Shown here in pieces: positions 1-8,368 of a stretch of DNA of 64,000 bases. The DNA is taken from positions 3,410,501-3,474,500 of the forward strand of contig NZ_WUQX01000001.1 of the NCBI RefSeq assembly GCF_009830285.1, written 5' to 3'. A program made the translations under genes and the position numbers. This DNA comes from Sporofaciens musculi (lineage in GTDB: Bacteria > Bacillota > Clostridia > Lachnospirales > Lachnospiraceae). A model generated the notes under the pieces. That model saw only the letters and a program-made list of their open reading frames with translations. It was not told the DNA's origin and made no database searches. The first letter of the stretch is position 1; each line of letters opens with the position of its first letter.

Positions 1-1229
1 ACCTGAAAATCCTTCCGCCCGCAAAAATAAAGTTCCCCATCCCTGCCGTAATATCCCAGGTCTCCGGTCCGATAACAGCGCACTTTTGGCTCATCCGGAA
101 ACGGATAGACAAATCTTTCTTCCGTTTCCCTGGGATTGTTATAATAGCCTTCTGACAGGGATTCTCCCGCCACACAGATTTCCCCTGGTTCTTCCGGAAT
201 CGTCACTTCTTTCCCCCCTTCATCTAACAGAAATACCCTTCTTCCTGGAAACGGTCTTCCTATGGGAAGCCGCTCTCCATCTTCATAGATACGTTTTACG
301 GGATAATAGGTGCAGTTGCAGGTAATCTCCGTAGGCCCGTACAGATTGATGAATTCTGCCTGGGGAAGCGCCTCCTGCCAGAGCCTCAGCTGCTTTGCCG
401 GCATGATCTCGCCGCTGAACATCACACGTTTAACATCACCCGGCACGCGGTAGCGCAGCCCTTTGAGAGCTGATACCAGCGTCAGAGCCGATACTGCCCA
501 GATCAGCGTCGTTACCTTCTTTTCACAGAGATAATCAAGGAGTACTGGCGGAGTGCAGAACATCTTCTTCGGGATCAATACCAATGAAGCCCCTGTCATT
601 ACGCTTGTATAGATATCTTTCACCGATACGTCAAAATCAAAAGGAGCCTGATTTCCAATCCTGTCTTCTTCCGTAATTCCAAATGTCTCTGTAAAATGTG
701 AGATAAAATCGACTACCGCCTTGTGGCTTACAACGATTCCTTTGGGTGTTCCTGTGGAGCCGGAGGTAAAGATACCGTATAACAGATCAGATCCCCTGCT
801 CTTTTCCCTGATTTCCTTAAGTCTTCCTGCATCGACGGCTGCCTGCATCATATCTCCCAACAGACAGCTCCTTTTGCAGTACCCAGCTTCTTCCAGACGT
901 TCTTCATTTTTATTATCTGTAATGATAAGTTCCGGCTCTAAGATTCGGAGAATCTCATTTAACCTTACCGCCGGCTGGGACGGGTCTATCATCACATAAA
1001 AGCAGCCTGCATATACTGTCCCGAACATAGCGGCCAGTGTGACCGCACTTTTTTCTGCCAGAATTGCAACCGGTTTTCCCATTTCGGTAAAATTCAAAAT
1101 GGATGAACCCAACCTCCTTGACAGTTTTAAAAGTTCGCTCCAATTAAAACAAACATTTCCGTCATCCACTGCCAGTCTATGGGGATACTTCTTCTCTGCC
1201 CTTTCTAAATAATCCAGTATATGTTCCAT
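1..1229 (-). CDS. AMP-binding amino-acid adenylation enzyme, DltA-like (3' end off window)
   Basis: This minus-strand gene runs off the left edge, leaving 409 codons visible. It encodes an ANL-superfamily adenylating enzyme, which activates a carboxylic or amino acid as acyl-AMP and loads it on a carrier protein. Visible core motifs in order are TSGSTGTPKG (A3), FDFDVSVKDIY (A4, with the Asp typical of amino-acid substrates), NLYGPTEITC (A5), YRTGDLG (A7) and GRKDFQ (A8). The A8 sequence and the compact N-terminus resemble DltA, the D-alanine activator for teichoic acid, but a stand-alone NRPS-type domain is also possible and the substrate cannot be fixed. The start ATG at 1229 follows AAAGGAATAAATGAT. 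A regulated promoter with repeated boxes lies just upstream. Partner genes (carrier protein, MBOAT acyltransferase) would lie left of the window. Confidence 0.85.
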   Translation of the reverse strand, partial: MEHILDYLERAEKKYPHRLAVDDGNVCFNWSELLKLSRRLGSSILNFTEMGKPVAILAEKSAVTLAAMFGTVYAGCFYVMIDPSQPAVRLNEILRILEPELIITDNKNEERLEEAGYCKRSCLLGDMMQAAVDAGRLKEIREKSRGSDLLYGIFTSGSTGTPKGIVVSHKAVVDFISHFTETFGITEEDRIGNQAPFDFDVSVKDIYTSVMTGASLVLIPKKMFCTPPVLLDYLCEKKVTTLIWAVSALTLVSALKGLRYRVPGDVKRVMFSGEIMPAKQLRLWQEALPQAEFINLYGPTEITCNCTYYPVKRIYEDGERLPIGRPFPGRRVFLLDEGGKEVTIPEEPGEICVAGESLSEGYYNNPRETEERFVYPFPDEPKVRCYRTGDLGYYGRDGELYFCGRKDFQ

Positions 1230-1266
1230 ATCATTTATTCCTTTCTTTTTTCTTTTGTTATCTCTA

Positions 1267-1320
1267 ATTATCCCTGTAAAACCTAAACAGTTCCTTAATT
1301 AATTCTTAACAAATCTAAAC
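1267..1320 (-). promoter_or_regulatory. OmpR-type operator/promoter A (4 x 11-bp repeats)
   Basis: Read on the minus strand, four boxes TTTAGAT, TTAAGAA, TTAAGGA and TTTAGGT recur at 10-11 bp steps. The -10 GATAAT (1267-1272) begins 15 nt after the last box starts. No good -35 exists, as expected for an activator-dependent promoter. It lies 38 bp upstream of the adenylation-enzyme start. The box sequence and -10 spacing match site B at 1980-2032 almost exactly. Confidence 0.7.
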
Positions 1321-1392
1321 CGAAACAGGAATTCTTCTGAAAGGAGCGCGCTTCCCATTGCCAATTCCTTTCTAACTCTTTATAATTTGAAA

Positions 1393-1426
1393 CAGATGGG
1401 CTGTACGTACCCGTACAGTCCATCTG
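1393..1426 (-). terminator. Terminator downstream of lipoprotein gene
   Basis: A 14-bp stem (1393-1406 with 1413-1426, one G-T mismatch) closes a 6-nt loop just after the lipoprotein stop codon. The T-rich tail is better on the plus strand (TTTTTATT) than on the minus strand (TTTCAAATT), so it may be bidirectional. Confidence 0.6.
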
Positions 1427-1438
1427 TTTTTATTGCTT

Positions 1439-1858
1439 TTAATTTGTCTCCTTATCTCTCGTACTATTGTTCCTGCTTGTCCCGATGTTATTCTTATCTG
1501 ACTTCTTGCTGGTTGTTGCTCCTTTCTCGCCATCTTCCTTGGTGTCTTGCTGACCTGTCGCTGCATTGCCCTGATTCTGACCTTCATCTGTCTTATTCTG
1601 ATCCGGCGCCGTTACATCGTTCTTATCCTCCTGGTCGTAGTCCGTCTTTGTGTCGTCAGCTTTCTTATCCTCCTGCCTTTTTGTCGTATTCTTCTTACCT
1701 GTTGACTTACTGGATTCCGTCTTTGTCTTCGGCTGCGTGGACGTTGATTTCTTATCTTTGCCTCCGCATGCAACCATACCAAGCGCCATTACTCCGATCA
1801 TACAGAGAACAAGTCCTCTTTTTACCATACCTTTTACTGTCGTTTTTGTTTCCTTCAT
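1439..1858 (-). CDS. Small lipoprotein with low-complexity charged tail
   Basis: This encodes 139 residues starting at ATG 1858, which sits 7 nt after an AAAGGAG ribosome site. An in-frame GTG 18 nt upstream is less likely because the ribosome site lies between the two. The N-terminus has a positively charged KETKTTVKGMVKRG region, a hydrophobic core and the lipobox LGMVAC, so it should be exported and lipid-anchored. The rest is almost entirely Lys, Asp, Gln, Thr and Ser with no fold signature, so it is probably disordered on the outer face of the membrane. It has its own promoter (site B) and terminator. The function is unknown; sharing the promoter design of the adenylation enzyme and the P-type ATPase suggests a role in envelope stress (inference). 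Confidence 0.75.
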   Translation of the reverse strand: MKETKTTVKGMVKRGLVLCMIGVMALGMVACGGKDKKSTSTQPKTKTESSKSTGKKNTTKRQEDKKADDTKTDYDQEDKNDVTAPDQNKTDEGQNQGNAATGQQDTKEDGEKGATTSKKSDKNNIGTSRNNSTRDKETN

Positions 1859-1979
1859 TTTGCTGACTCCTTTCACAACTTGTTTTTTATCTATGTTTTC
1901 AGGTTTTAAGGAACCTGTATCCTTACGTCGTTACATCTCCTTCCTGTATATTTCAAAGCTGTTTCCTTTGATGGTTCTT

Positions 1980-2032
1980 ATTATCCCATCCAAATCTAAA
2001 CAGTTCCTTAATGGATTCTTAACAAATCTAAA
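1980..2032 (-). promoter_or_regulatory. OmpR-type operator/promoter B
   Basis: Minus-strand boxes TTTAGAT, TTAAGAA, TTAAGGA and TTTAGAT recur at about 11-bp steps, then a GATAAT -10 (1980-1985) begins 15 nt after the last box starts. The arrangement is the same as site A. It should drive the lipoprotein gene, with a leader of roughly 110 nt. The AraC-type gene ends directly upstream at 2043. Confidence 0.7.
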
Positions 2033-2042
2033 CACAACAAGG

Positions 2043-2972
2043 TTAATCCCTGTTTTTCATTGGTATGGGCTTAACCCAAATTTCCATACAAGCCATATCC
2101 TCTGAATCGTAGTAATACTTTTCTACAGAGAAAGCCTCCGTAGTTAAACTGTGATGCGGCAGCCAAATACTGAAAAGATACTTGCTGGCCTGATTCAAAG
2201 CTGTTGTCACCAGATACTCAAAATCTTCTGCTTCAATCCTGCAAACGATGTATTCTCCTATTGATAGCTCTTTCTTTACAAAATCTTCTGGTAACGACCT
2301 CGGTAAATTTGGCGCAAGTCCACCCGCAAAATAAAGGAAAAAATCCCGCATGGTATCTTCCATATAAGACATTCCTATTTCTACACCGGTACTGAGATTA
2401 TCTGCAACTAAAACCTTCTCCATGTGATAGCGTTTCCAAAGCTGTCCCGGCACATCTACACTTGTGCTTTCGCCAACCGGGATTTGTCTGGAAATGCATA
2501 CTTGTGTTTCCAGACCGAGATAAATCTCCGGCTTCTTCAAAATCTTTCTTTGGATCTCCAAAACGATATTTCCTACCACCAATGGAATCCCTTCGTCTAC
2601 CAGGACATAATTCATGGAAACCTCCGGTCTGTCAAATGTGTTAAGCATTGGCAAATCTTTCCTGTACTCTTCCGGTGTTATCCCATACGTTTCCTTAAAA
2701 ACCCGTGTAAAATTTGCATGACTCGAAAAGCCGTAATCCAAGGCAACGTCCAGTATCCTCCGTTCAGTATTGCTCAAGCTTTCAACTGCCTTTGCCAGAC
2801 GCCGGAGCTTTACATATTCTTGAACCGGCTTATTTACCAGCCTCTTAAATAAACGCTGAAAATAGAACGGGGATAAACCCGCAGTATTTGCCAGTTCTTC
2901 CGTCGAAATTTCTTCTGTCAGATTTTCCTCAATAAAAGCTAAAGATTGTTCGATTGCTTCCCATGCGTGCAT
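2043..2972 (-). CDS. AraC-family regulator with GyrI-like effector domain
   Basis: This encodes 309 residues starting at ATG 2972, 5 nt after the ribosome site AGGAGGTG; a longer frame upstream lacks a ribosome site. Residues 1-105 form the paired helix-turn-helix of AraC/XylS regulators (STEELANTAGLSPFYFQRLF, then a second helix pair ending ANFTRVFKETYGITPEEYRK). The remaining 200 residues resemble the GyrI/SOUL-like small-molecule binding domain of Rob and BmrR-type proteins. It probably binds an amphipathic or cationic ligand and activates transcription. It sits between two operator-bearing units but has no TTAAGAA boxes of its own. Targets are not evident from the window. Confidence 0.88.
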   Translation of the reverse strand: MHAWEAIEQSLAFIEENLTEEISTEELANTAGLSPFYFQRLFKRLVNKPVQEYVKLRRLAKAVESLSNTERRILDVALDYGFSSHANFTRVFKETYGITPEEYRKDLPMLNTFDRPEVSMNYVLVDEGIPLVVGNIVLEIQRKILKKPEIYLGLETQVCISRQIPVGESTSVDVPGQLWKRYHMEKVLVADNLSTGVEIGMSYMEDTMRDFFLYFAGGLAPNLPRSLPEDFVKKELSIGEYIVCRIEAEDFEYLVTTALNQASKYLFSIWLPHHSLTTEAFSVEKYYYDSEDMACMEIWVKPIPMKNRD

Positions 2973-3133
2973 CGCGGCACCTCCTATCTTTAATGCCCAC
3001 ATCATATCACGTTTTATTTTATTAAGCTTCTCACACAATGCGCTTTTTAATCACGAAATCTTACTCTTGGTAATGACCTGGCAACCTAAACTATCTGTAA
3101 CTGTTCCATTGCTTATGGTAAAAACTAGAATTA

Positions 3134-3188
3134 TTTTAGAATCTTTAAGAAATGGTTTAAGAATCTGTTAAGAATTAGTTGTTAGTCT
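3134..3188 (+). promoter_or_regulatory. OmpR-type operator C
   Basis: Four boxes (TTTAGAA, TTAAGAA, TTAAGAA, TTAAGAA) at steps of 10, 12 and 11 bp lie upstream of the gene at 3209. They resemble sites A, B and D, but here the -10 is weak (TAGTCT about 3183), and a start there would leave a very short leader. Confidence 0.55.
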
Positions 3189-3208
3189 ATCCTGAAGGAG
3201 GTGAGACA

Positions 3209-3754
3209 ATGAGTATTTTAATGATGCCAAACAATATGCAAAAAGAAAGAATGCGAAAGGAGGATATAAAACAGACGGATATAAAGGAAGATTCCGGAAA
3301 AATCAGTGATTCTGCAAATCCAGATAGTACATCAAAAATCATCAGGTTCCATCCTGTCGGCAGTTCTTCAGACACTAGTAAAGCTGCCCAGCCAAATAGG
3401 ATTGATACACGGCCGGCATTTGACCGGTATATTCCGGAAAAATCTGTTGAGCAGAAATCTTATGGTCATTATAAACTGGTTTCGGATGAACGTGGTAACC
3501 AGAAAATCCAATTCTCGGAACCTGCTGAGAATCCAACTGGAAACTCTGAAGGAATACCTGCCGCGGAAGCCTCTGGCAGGGAAAACGCTGACAGCATCTC
3601 AAAAGATGGATTAAAAATCCAAAAATTAAAGAAGAAAAGGCTGGAGTTAAAGCAACAGATACTATCCGAATCGGATCCTCAAAAGGCTGAACAATTAAAA
3701 AACAAACTGGCGCTGATAGAAAGGAAAATAAAAAGCCAAAATAGTCAGCAATAA
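3209..3754 (+). CDS. Hypothetical soluble protein with C-terminal coiled coil
   Basis: This encodes 181 residues starting at ATG 3209, five nt after GAAGGAGGTGA. It has no signal peptide, membrane segment or recognised domain. The middle is rich in Ser, Pro, Asn and Asp and likely disordered. The last 45 residues (KIQKLKKKRLELKQQ onward to ALIERKIKSQN) form a heptad-patterned coiled coil. It is monocistronic and once shared a bidirectional terminator with the convergent ATPase operon, now split by IS256. The operator boxes upstream tie it to the adenylation-enzyme, lipoprotein and ATPase units. I do not recognise a family and assign no function. Confidence 0.7.
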   Translation: MSILMMPNNMQKERMRKEDIKQTDIKEDSGKISDSANPDSTSKIIRFHPVGSSSDTSKAAQPNRIDTRPAFDRYIPEKSVEQKSYGHYKLVSDERGNQKIQFSEPAENPTGNSEGIPAAEASGRENADSISKDGLKIQKLKKKRLELKQQILSESDPQKAEQLKNKLALIERKIKSQNSQQ

Positions 3755-3807
3755 AGTTACATAATCCCCGTTGAATGGGTATACACACCTCCTTTGGGTT
3801 TGTCAAG

Positions 3808-5228
3808 TAAAGTGTGTAAGTTTTATAAAATTTCCTTACCGGCAGTTTTCAAAGCTGCCGGTTTTACATGCAGAATCAACACTGCTCATATTTGAGAATG
3901 CGTGTCTGCATCTTATCATCCATGGCAAGCTGATTACGTACTAATGCCCAATTGGCTACGGGACGGTCATTCCACTTTTTATACAATTCCACAATCCGCA
4001 GATAGAAGGCCTTTCGTACAGCGTCCTCATTGGGGAACGCTCCCTTTTCGTGACTTTCCTCAAACTCGAATTGACAGACTCTATGGCGTTTGTCGTGTAC
4101 ATCACCTTCCTGACCGCGCTCCCATAATTATAAAGCTGGGCTACATGCTGCCAGTTGCGTATCCATACGTCTATTGCTCCGGGATATTTTGACCATGCCT
4201 GTTTAAGACGCTCAAATTCAGCTTCCGCTGCTTTCAGACTAGGCGCTCCGTATACTTTCTTTAACTGGGCGCTATATGCCTTATAATCTTTTGATGGTAT
4301 GTACTTGATAGCATTTCGGATCAGGTGTACGATGCATCTCTGCACGACTACATCCTGGAAGATACTCCTTGCCCCTTCTTCCAGACCGGATACTCCATCC
4401 ATGCTGATAAACAGCACATCTTCCACACCTCTTGCACGGATCTCGTCAAAGATCTGCATCCAATAGTGTTTTCCTTCTGATTCGCCAATCCACAGCCCCA
4501 GCACGTCCTTTCTGCCGTCTGCGTCATAACCCAGCACCACATATACCGCACAATTTTTTGTCTCCATCTCTTTTCGTATGGTAACGTAAATACAATCGAC
4601 AAACAGGAACGTGTAGAACTTTTTCAGTGGACGGTTCTGCCATTCTTCCGCGGTTCTGATCACCCTATCCGTAATTGTTGAAATGGTTTCATGGGAGATA
4701 TCAAAACCGTATATATCTTCTACCGTATCTGCGATATCACGCTGGCTCATGCCTCGTGCATACATGGATAATACCTTATCTTCAATCCCGCTGACGTTTT
4801 TGGTACGTTTTGGGATTGCTTTCGGTTCAAAGCTGCCATCCCGGTCCCTTGGAACAGCAACATCCAGCTTTCCATAAACAGAATTGACAGATTTATGGGA
4901 ATAACCATTACGCCTGTTTGTCGTCTCCTTTTCCCCGCGCTCATTACGCCCATACCCCAGATGGGAATCCATCTCTCCCTGGAGCATAGCCTCAAACATC
5001 GGCCCAAAGACGTCTTTGATAGCATCCTGCATTTCTTCCCTTGTCTGTGGCTGGTATTCTTCCATAATAGCCTTTGCGATTGCAGCCCCTCTAGTATTCT
5101 GACTATTTTTACGTGCCATAAGTGCTGTACCCATCCTTTTCTTCATCCTTTCTGTGAGTGTAGCACACTTTATATAGAAAAATAAAGTATGCAGTTAGAT
5201 TTGTTGTATTTCTAACTTACACACTTTA
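3808..5228 (-). mobile_element. IS256-family insertion sequence
   Basis: The element is bounded by the inverted repeat TAAAGTGTGTAAGTT at 3808-3822 and its complement at 5214-5228. It contains one transposase gene read on the minus strand. The exact outer ends may extend a few bases further, and I could not confirm the 8-9 bp target duplication expected for the family. Confidence 0.8.
3876..5146 (-). pseudogene. IS256-family DDE transposase, frameshifted near C-terminus
   Basis: The open frame 5146-3956 gives 396 residues of a Mutator/IS256 transposase. DDE regions are visible: FLFVDCIYV, FISMDGVSGLEEG and TTNAIESVNSSLRK. After KVTK the frame departs from the family. Restoring one A (AAAA to AAAAA before GGGAGCG) recovers GAFPNEDAVRKAFYLRI, then LYKKWNDRPVANW, ending at a stop at 3876. 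A one-base deletion therefore removed about the last 60 native residues and replaced them with about 33 wrong ones. It is probably inactive unless ribosomal slippage or a sequencing error is involved. Confidence 0.85.
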
Positions 5229-5280
5229 TTTTACACTCCCCCTCCTTTTCAACGGGGGGTTATTTATGTATTAAAAACTT

Positions 5281-5559
5281 TTACTTGCCCTTTCTGGCGG
5301 ATAAATCCATCATAGACTTTTTACTTATTCTTTTGATATCTTTTAATATCTGCCGTGTGCCGGGTTTACTTTTATGTGATTTTCTCTCTTTTTCTTCTTC
5401 AGATTCTGTTTCAACCATTTCTTCCGAATCTCCGTCTGAATAAGTCGTCTCTATATATCCCAGAGATAGCTTTTCCTGATTTAATGCATGATCCACATTG
5501 GCAGAAAAATTCATCATAACCAACATAGCAACCACTAATAATTTATGATTTCTACTGAT
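5281..5559 (-). CDS. Small exported acidic/basic protein coupled to P-type ATPase; apparent AUC start
   Basis: The frame is open upstream of the first GTG (5535), which has no ribosome site. The ribosome site AAGGAGGTGATCT lies inside the end of the ATPase gene and points at codon ATC (5559-5557), which overlaps the ATPase stop as TAATC. The usual coupled form would be TAATG. Starting there gives 92 residues with a textbook signal peptide: SRNHK, then hydrophobic LLVVAMLVMMNFSA. The mature part is a short acidic region (DGDSEEMVETESEEEKE) followed by a Lys/Arg-rich tail. It is probably secreted or membrane-tethered and co-translated with the ATPase. The family is not recognised. Confidence 0.6.
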   Translation of the reverse strand: MSRNHKLLVVAMLVMMNFSANVDHALNQEKLSLGYIETTYSDGDSEEMVETESEEEKERKSHKSKPGTRQILKDIKRISKKSMMDLSARKGK

Positions 5560-8021
5560 TAGATCACCTCCTTATCTACTTTAAACAGATATTTCCTGCA
5601 CCATTTTCTCATCAATTTCACTGTTGCCGTCAGAAAACGGAAGACCGAATCTGTAGCGATTGAAAATACAACAAATAACATTGCGCACTTTTCTGACATT
5701 CCTGTGATTGCAAATAAATCCGGGAAAAAAATACTACATCCCAAAAGTCCGAGGATACATCCAATCCATACCGCGACTCGGACTTTATTAAAGGGCTGGC
5801 ATATCCGGTATAAAATCATAAATCCGACAATAGCAAGCAGCATGGTTGCCGCTGTGGACGTATCCACAGGGTCTACGCCAAATACATGCGCAAACAATAC
5901 CATCGCCCCAACAGCAAAAACATCTGTCAAACCTCCAGGCAGCGCCTTTATTAGGACGTTTGAAATAAAATGTCCCTGAATCCGCTCCTCATTTGGCTGG
6001 AGCGCAAGAAAAAACGCCGGAATTCCTATTGTAAACATACTGATCAGAGCAATTTGCGCAGGCTTCAGCGGATAAGTAAAAGAAAAAACTACCGCCAGTA
6101 TTGCCAGCAAAAAAGAAAAGATATTCTTCACTAAGAACAGACTTGCTGACCGTTGGATATTATTGACTACTCTGCGGCCTTCCATTACAACAGACGGCAT
6201 ACATGCAAAATCTGATTCCAGAAGCACCACCTGGGAAGCCTGTACCGCCGCCTCGCTTCCCGATGCCATCGCAACACTGCAGTCTGCATCTTTTAAGGCA
6301 AGAATGTCATTTACTCCGTCTCCTGTCATGGCAACCGTCCTGCCTTGCTTTTTTAAAGCATGTACAAACTCTCTCTTCTGGGCAGGCGTGACCCTTCCAA
6401 ATACTGTATATTTGCCAACTGCCCACTCAATATCTTCTTTTGTTCTAAGTGTGGCTGCATCTACATATAATTCTGCATTTCTTATTCCCGCTTCTTTTGC
6501 GATTTCTGATACTGTCAATGGATTATCTCCCGAAATCACTTTTACCTCCACCCCCTGTTCAGTAAAATATGAAAAAGTTTCCGATGCCTTTTTTCTTATT
6601 GGGTTGGTTAAAAGAATATACGCAAGCGGACGCACCTTTCCATTTAGTTTCCCATCTTCCGGCCTATCTTCGGATTCCCCAAATACTAAGACTCGATAAC
6701 CTTTTTTCGCATATTTTGAGATCTCCCCTTCGTATTTTTCATATTCTTCCCGTAAAACGACTTCCGGCGCACCCAGTACATAAATTTCTTCCCCGAACAC
6801 AGCGCAGCTATACTTTAATGCAGATGTAAAAGGAAAGATAGTATCCGCTAGTTTCCCGTTTTTTTCCGTAAAATATGCTTTCATCGCTTCCATTGTACTA
6901 TTGTCACTGCTCATGGAAGCTACAAAATCTCCCACTACTTTCAAAATTTTCCCTTCGTCCTCTATCGAACTTTCCTTGTCGAAAGATGAAAGCACTTCTG
7001 CCGACATTATTTCCTTTACACTCATCTTGTTATCTGTAATCGTTCCTGTCTTATCCACACATAACACATCTACCCTTGCAAGTGTCTCAATACTCTTCAT
7101 ATCATGGAGCAGCACATTCTTCTTCGCAAGCCTCATAGCGCTTACAGCAAGCGCTACACTGGCAAGAAGGTATAATCCCTCCGGTATCATTCCGATAATA
7201 GCTGCCACCATAGAGGTAATACTGTCTCTCAACGTCTCGTGATTCATAAAAAAACCCTGAATAAAGAGCAGAAGTCCAATAGGCACCAATACAATTCCTA
7301 CAAACTTTACCAGTTTATTCAGTGAGCGGATCATTTCCGAGTTCTCTCTCTTTTGCATTGTTTTGGCTTCAAGTGTAAGTCTTGAAATATAGGACGCTTC
7401 CCCCACTGCTGTCAGTCTTGCCCTGCATTCTCCTGAAACAACAAAGCTGCCTGACATTAATTGCTTGCCTTTTTCTTTCGTAATCTCATCGGATTCCCCT
7501 GTAAGCAGGGATTCATTCACCTGAATCTCCCCGCTCACTACAACTGCATCCGCACAAATCTGATTTCCGGCCTGAAACACCACAATATCATCTAGTACCA
7601 GTTCCTTTGATTCAACCCTGCTGATTTTTCCTTCCCGCACTACGAATGCATGAGGTGCATTCAGCATTGTCAGTTCCTCCAAAACTTTTTTCGCGCGGAT
7701 TTCCTGAACAATCCCAATTAATATGTTTGCAATGATAACCGGCAGAAATGTAAGATTCCGAAAAGATCCGACCATACATAAAAGTGCTGTAAGTACTGCA
7801 AAAATAAGATTGAAATAAGTAAATATATTATCATGTACAATCTCTTTTTTCGTTCGAATAGGCGTTGACACTTCCACATTTCCCCATCCAGCACACTTAT
7901 ATTCCTGCACCTGTTTTTTCGTAAGCCCATAATCAGGATTTACCTCGTAACGCATAACTGGTGCATTTCCTATACTGCCTTCGTTTTGTGAGACTGCCGT
8001 TTCTCTGTTCATCCATCTCAT
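5559..8021 (-). CDS. P-type cation-transporting ATPase (CtpE-like, HAD superfamily)
   Basis: This encodes an 820-residue membrane pump. The motifs appear in order: actuator-domain TGES (174-177), the M4 motif PEGL (280-283) in place of the PE(A/G)LP of classic Ca2+ pumps, phosphorylation motif DKTGT with Asp323, and hinge TGDGVNDILALKDAD. Several C-terminal hydrophobic segments follow, giving about ten in total. The PEGL signature and the size resemble mycobacterial CtpE, implicated in calcium handling and envelope integrity, but the ion cannot be decided from sequence. Start ATG 8021 follows GAGGTGGAAAT. It heads a two-gene operon with the small exported protein, driven by the box-rich promoter D. 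Confidence 0.9.
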   Translation of the reverse strand: MRWMNRETAVSQNEGSIGNAPVMRYEVNPDYGLTKKQVQEYKCAGWGNVEVSTPIRTKKEIVHDNIFTYFNLIFAVLTALLCMVGSFRNLTFLPVIIANILIGIVQEIRAKKVLEELTMLNAPHAFVVREGKISRVESKELVLDDIVVFQAGNQICADAVVVSGEIQVNESLLTGESDEITKEKGKQLMSGSFVVSGECRARLTAVGEASYISRLTLEAKTMQKRENSEMIRSLNKLVKFVGIVLVPIGLLLFIQGFFMNHETLRDSITSMVAAIIGMIPEGLYLLASVALAVSAMRLAKKNVLLHDMKSIETLARVDVLCVDKTGTITDNKMSVKEIMSAEVLSSFDKESSIEDEGKILKVVGDFVASMSSDNSTMEAMKAYFTEKNGKLADTIFPFTSALKYSCAVFGEEIYVLGAPEVVLREEYEKYEGEISKYAKKGYRVLVFGESEDRPEDGKLNGKVRPLAYILLTNPIRKKASETFSYFTEQGVEVKVISGDNPLTVSEIAKEAGIRNAELYVDAATLRTKEDIEWAVGKYTVFGRVTPAQKREFVHALKKQGRTVAMTGDGVNDILALKDADCSVAMASGSEAAVQASQVVLLESDFACMPSVVMEGRRVVNNIQRSASLFLVKNIFSFLLAILAVVFSFTYPLKPAQIALISMFTIGIPAFFLALQPNEERIQGHFISNVLIKALPGGLTDVFAVGAMVLFAHVFGVDPVDTSTAATMLLAIVGFMILYRICQPFNKVRVAVWIGCILGLLGCSIFFPDLFAITGMSEKCAMLFVVFSIATDSVFRFLTATVKLMRKWCRKYLFKVDKEVI

Positions 8022-8072
8022 ATTTCCACCTCATTATCTTCGATTTCATTTTTCCATATTCAAGGTTTTTTT

Positions 8073-8136
8073 ATTATAACAGAATATCCCTCTCCTATTC
8101 TTAACAGAAACTAATCAATTCTTAACAATTCTTAAT
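8073..8136 (-). promoter_or_regulatory. OmpR-type operator/promoter D
   Basis: Minus-strand boxes TTAAGAA, TTAAGAA, TTAGTTT and TTAAGAA recur at 10-11 bp steps (8096-8136). Candidate -10 elements follow at GATATT (8083-8088) and TATAAT (8073-8078), ahead of the ATPase start at 8021. The design matches sites A and B. Confidence 0.65.
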
Positions 8137-8368
8137 GCCTATGAAATCTTGTGTAGATTTTTCTTCTTGTACCCTCTCGCTAATGGTCATACTCCCCCTC
8201 CATAGTACATTTACAATCATCCTAATATTCGCTATGTGATTATTCTAATGCTTGGGAGCCATCTATTTAAAGCTTCAGAGCCACCTGGATCCAGTGTATT
8301 TTAAAGCTTGGGAGCCACCACTATATATTGTGGTCATCCAAATATATTGCTTAAGATAAGATCCCTCT

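Larger units (their letters stand above)
3763..5262. terminator. Bidirectional terminator hairpin split by IS256
   Basis: The left arm AATCCCCGTTGAA (3763-3775) pairs with the right arm TTCAACGGGGGGTT (5248-5261). Between the arms sits the IS256 copy. Without the insertion this would be one hairpin flanked by A/T runs between the convergent genes ending at 3754 and 5281. Confidence 0.6.

Noticed and set aside
86-999. Plus-strand frames over the left end
   Set aside because: They are the reverse complement of a long adenylation-enzyme gene whose motifs A3-A8 are all on the minus strand.
1387-2105. Plus-strand Ser/Leu/Tyr-rich frames opposite the lipoprotein
   Set aside because: Low-complexity antisense of the Lys/Asp/Thr-rich lipoprotein tail; no ribosome site.
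3808-5228. 8-9 bp target duplication around IS256
   Set aside because: The flanks outside the inverted repeats do not match over 8-9 bp, so no duplication is claimed.
5704-7242. Several plus-strand frames opposite the P-type ATPase
   Set aside because: All lie inside the confidently identified ATPase gene and have no family signature.
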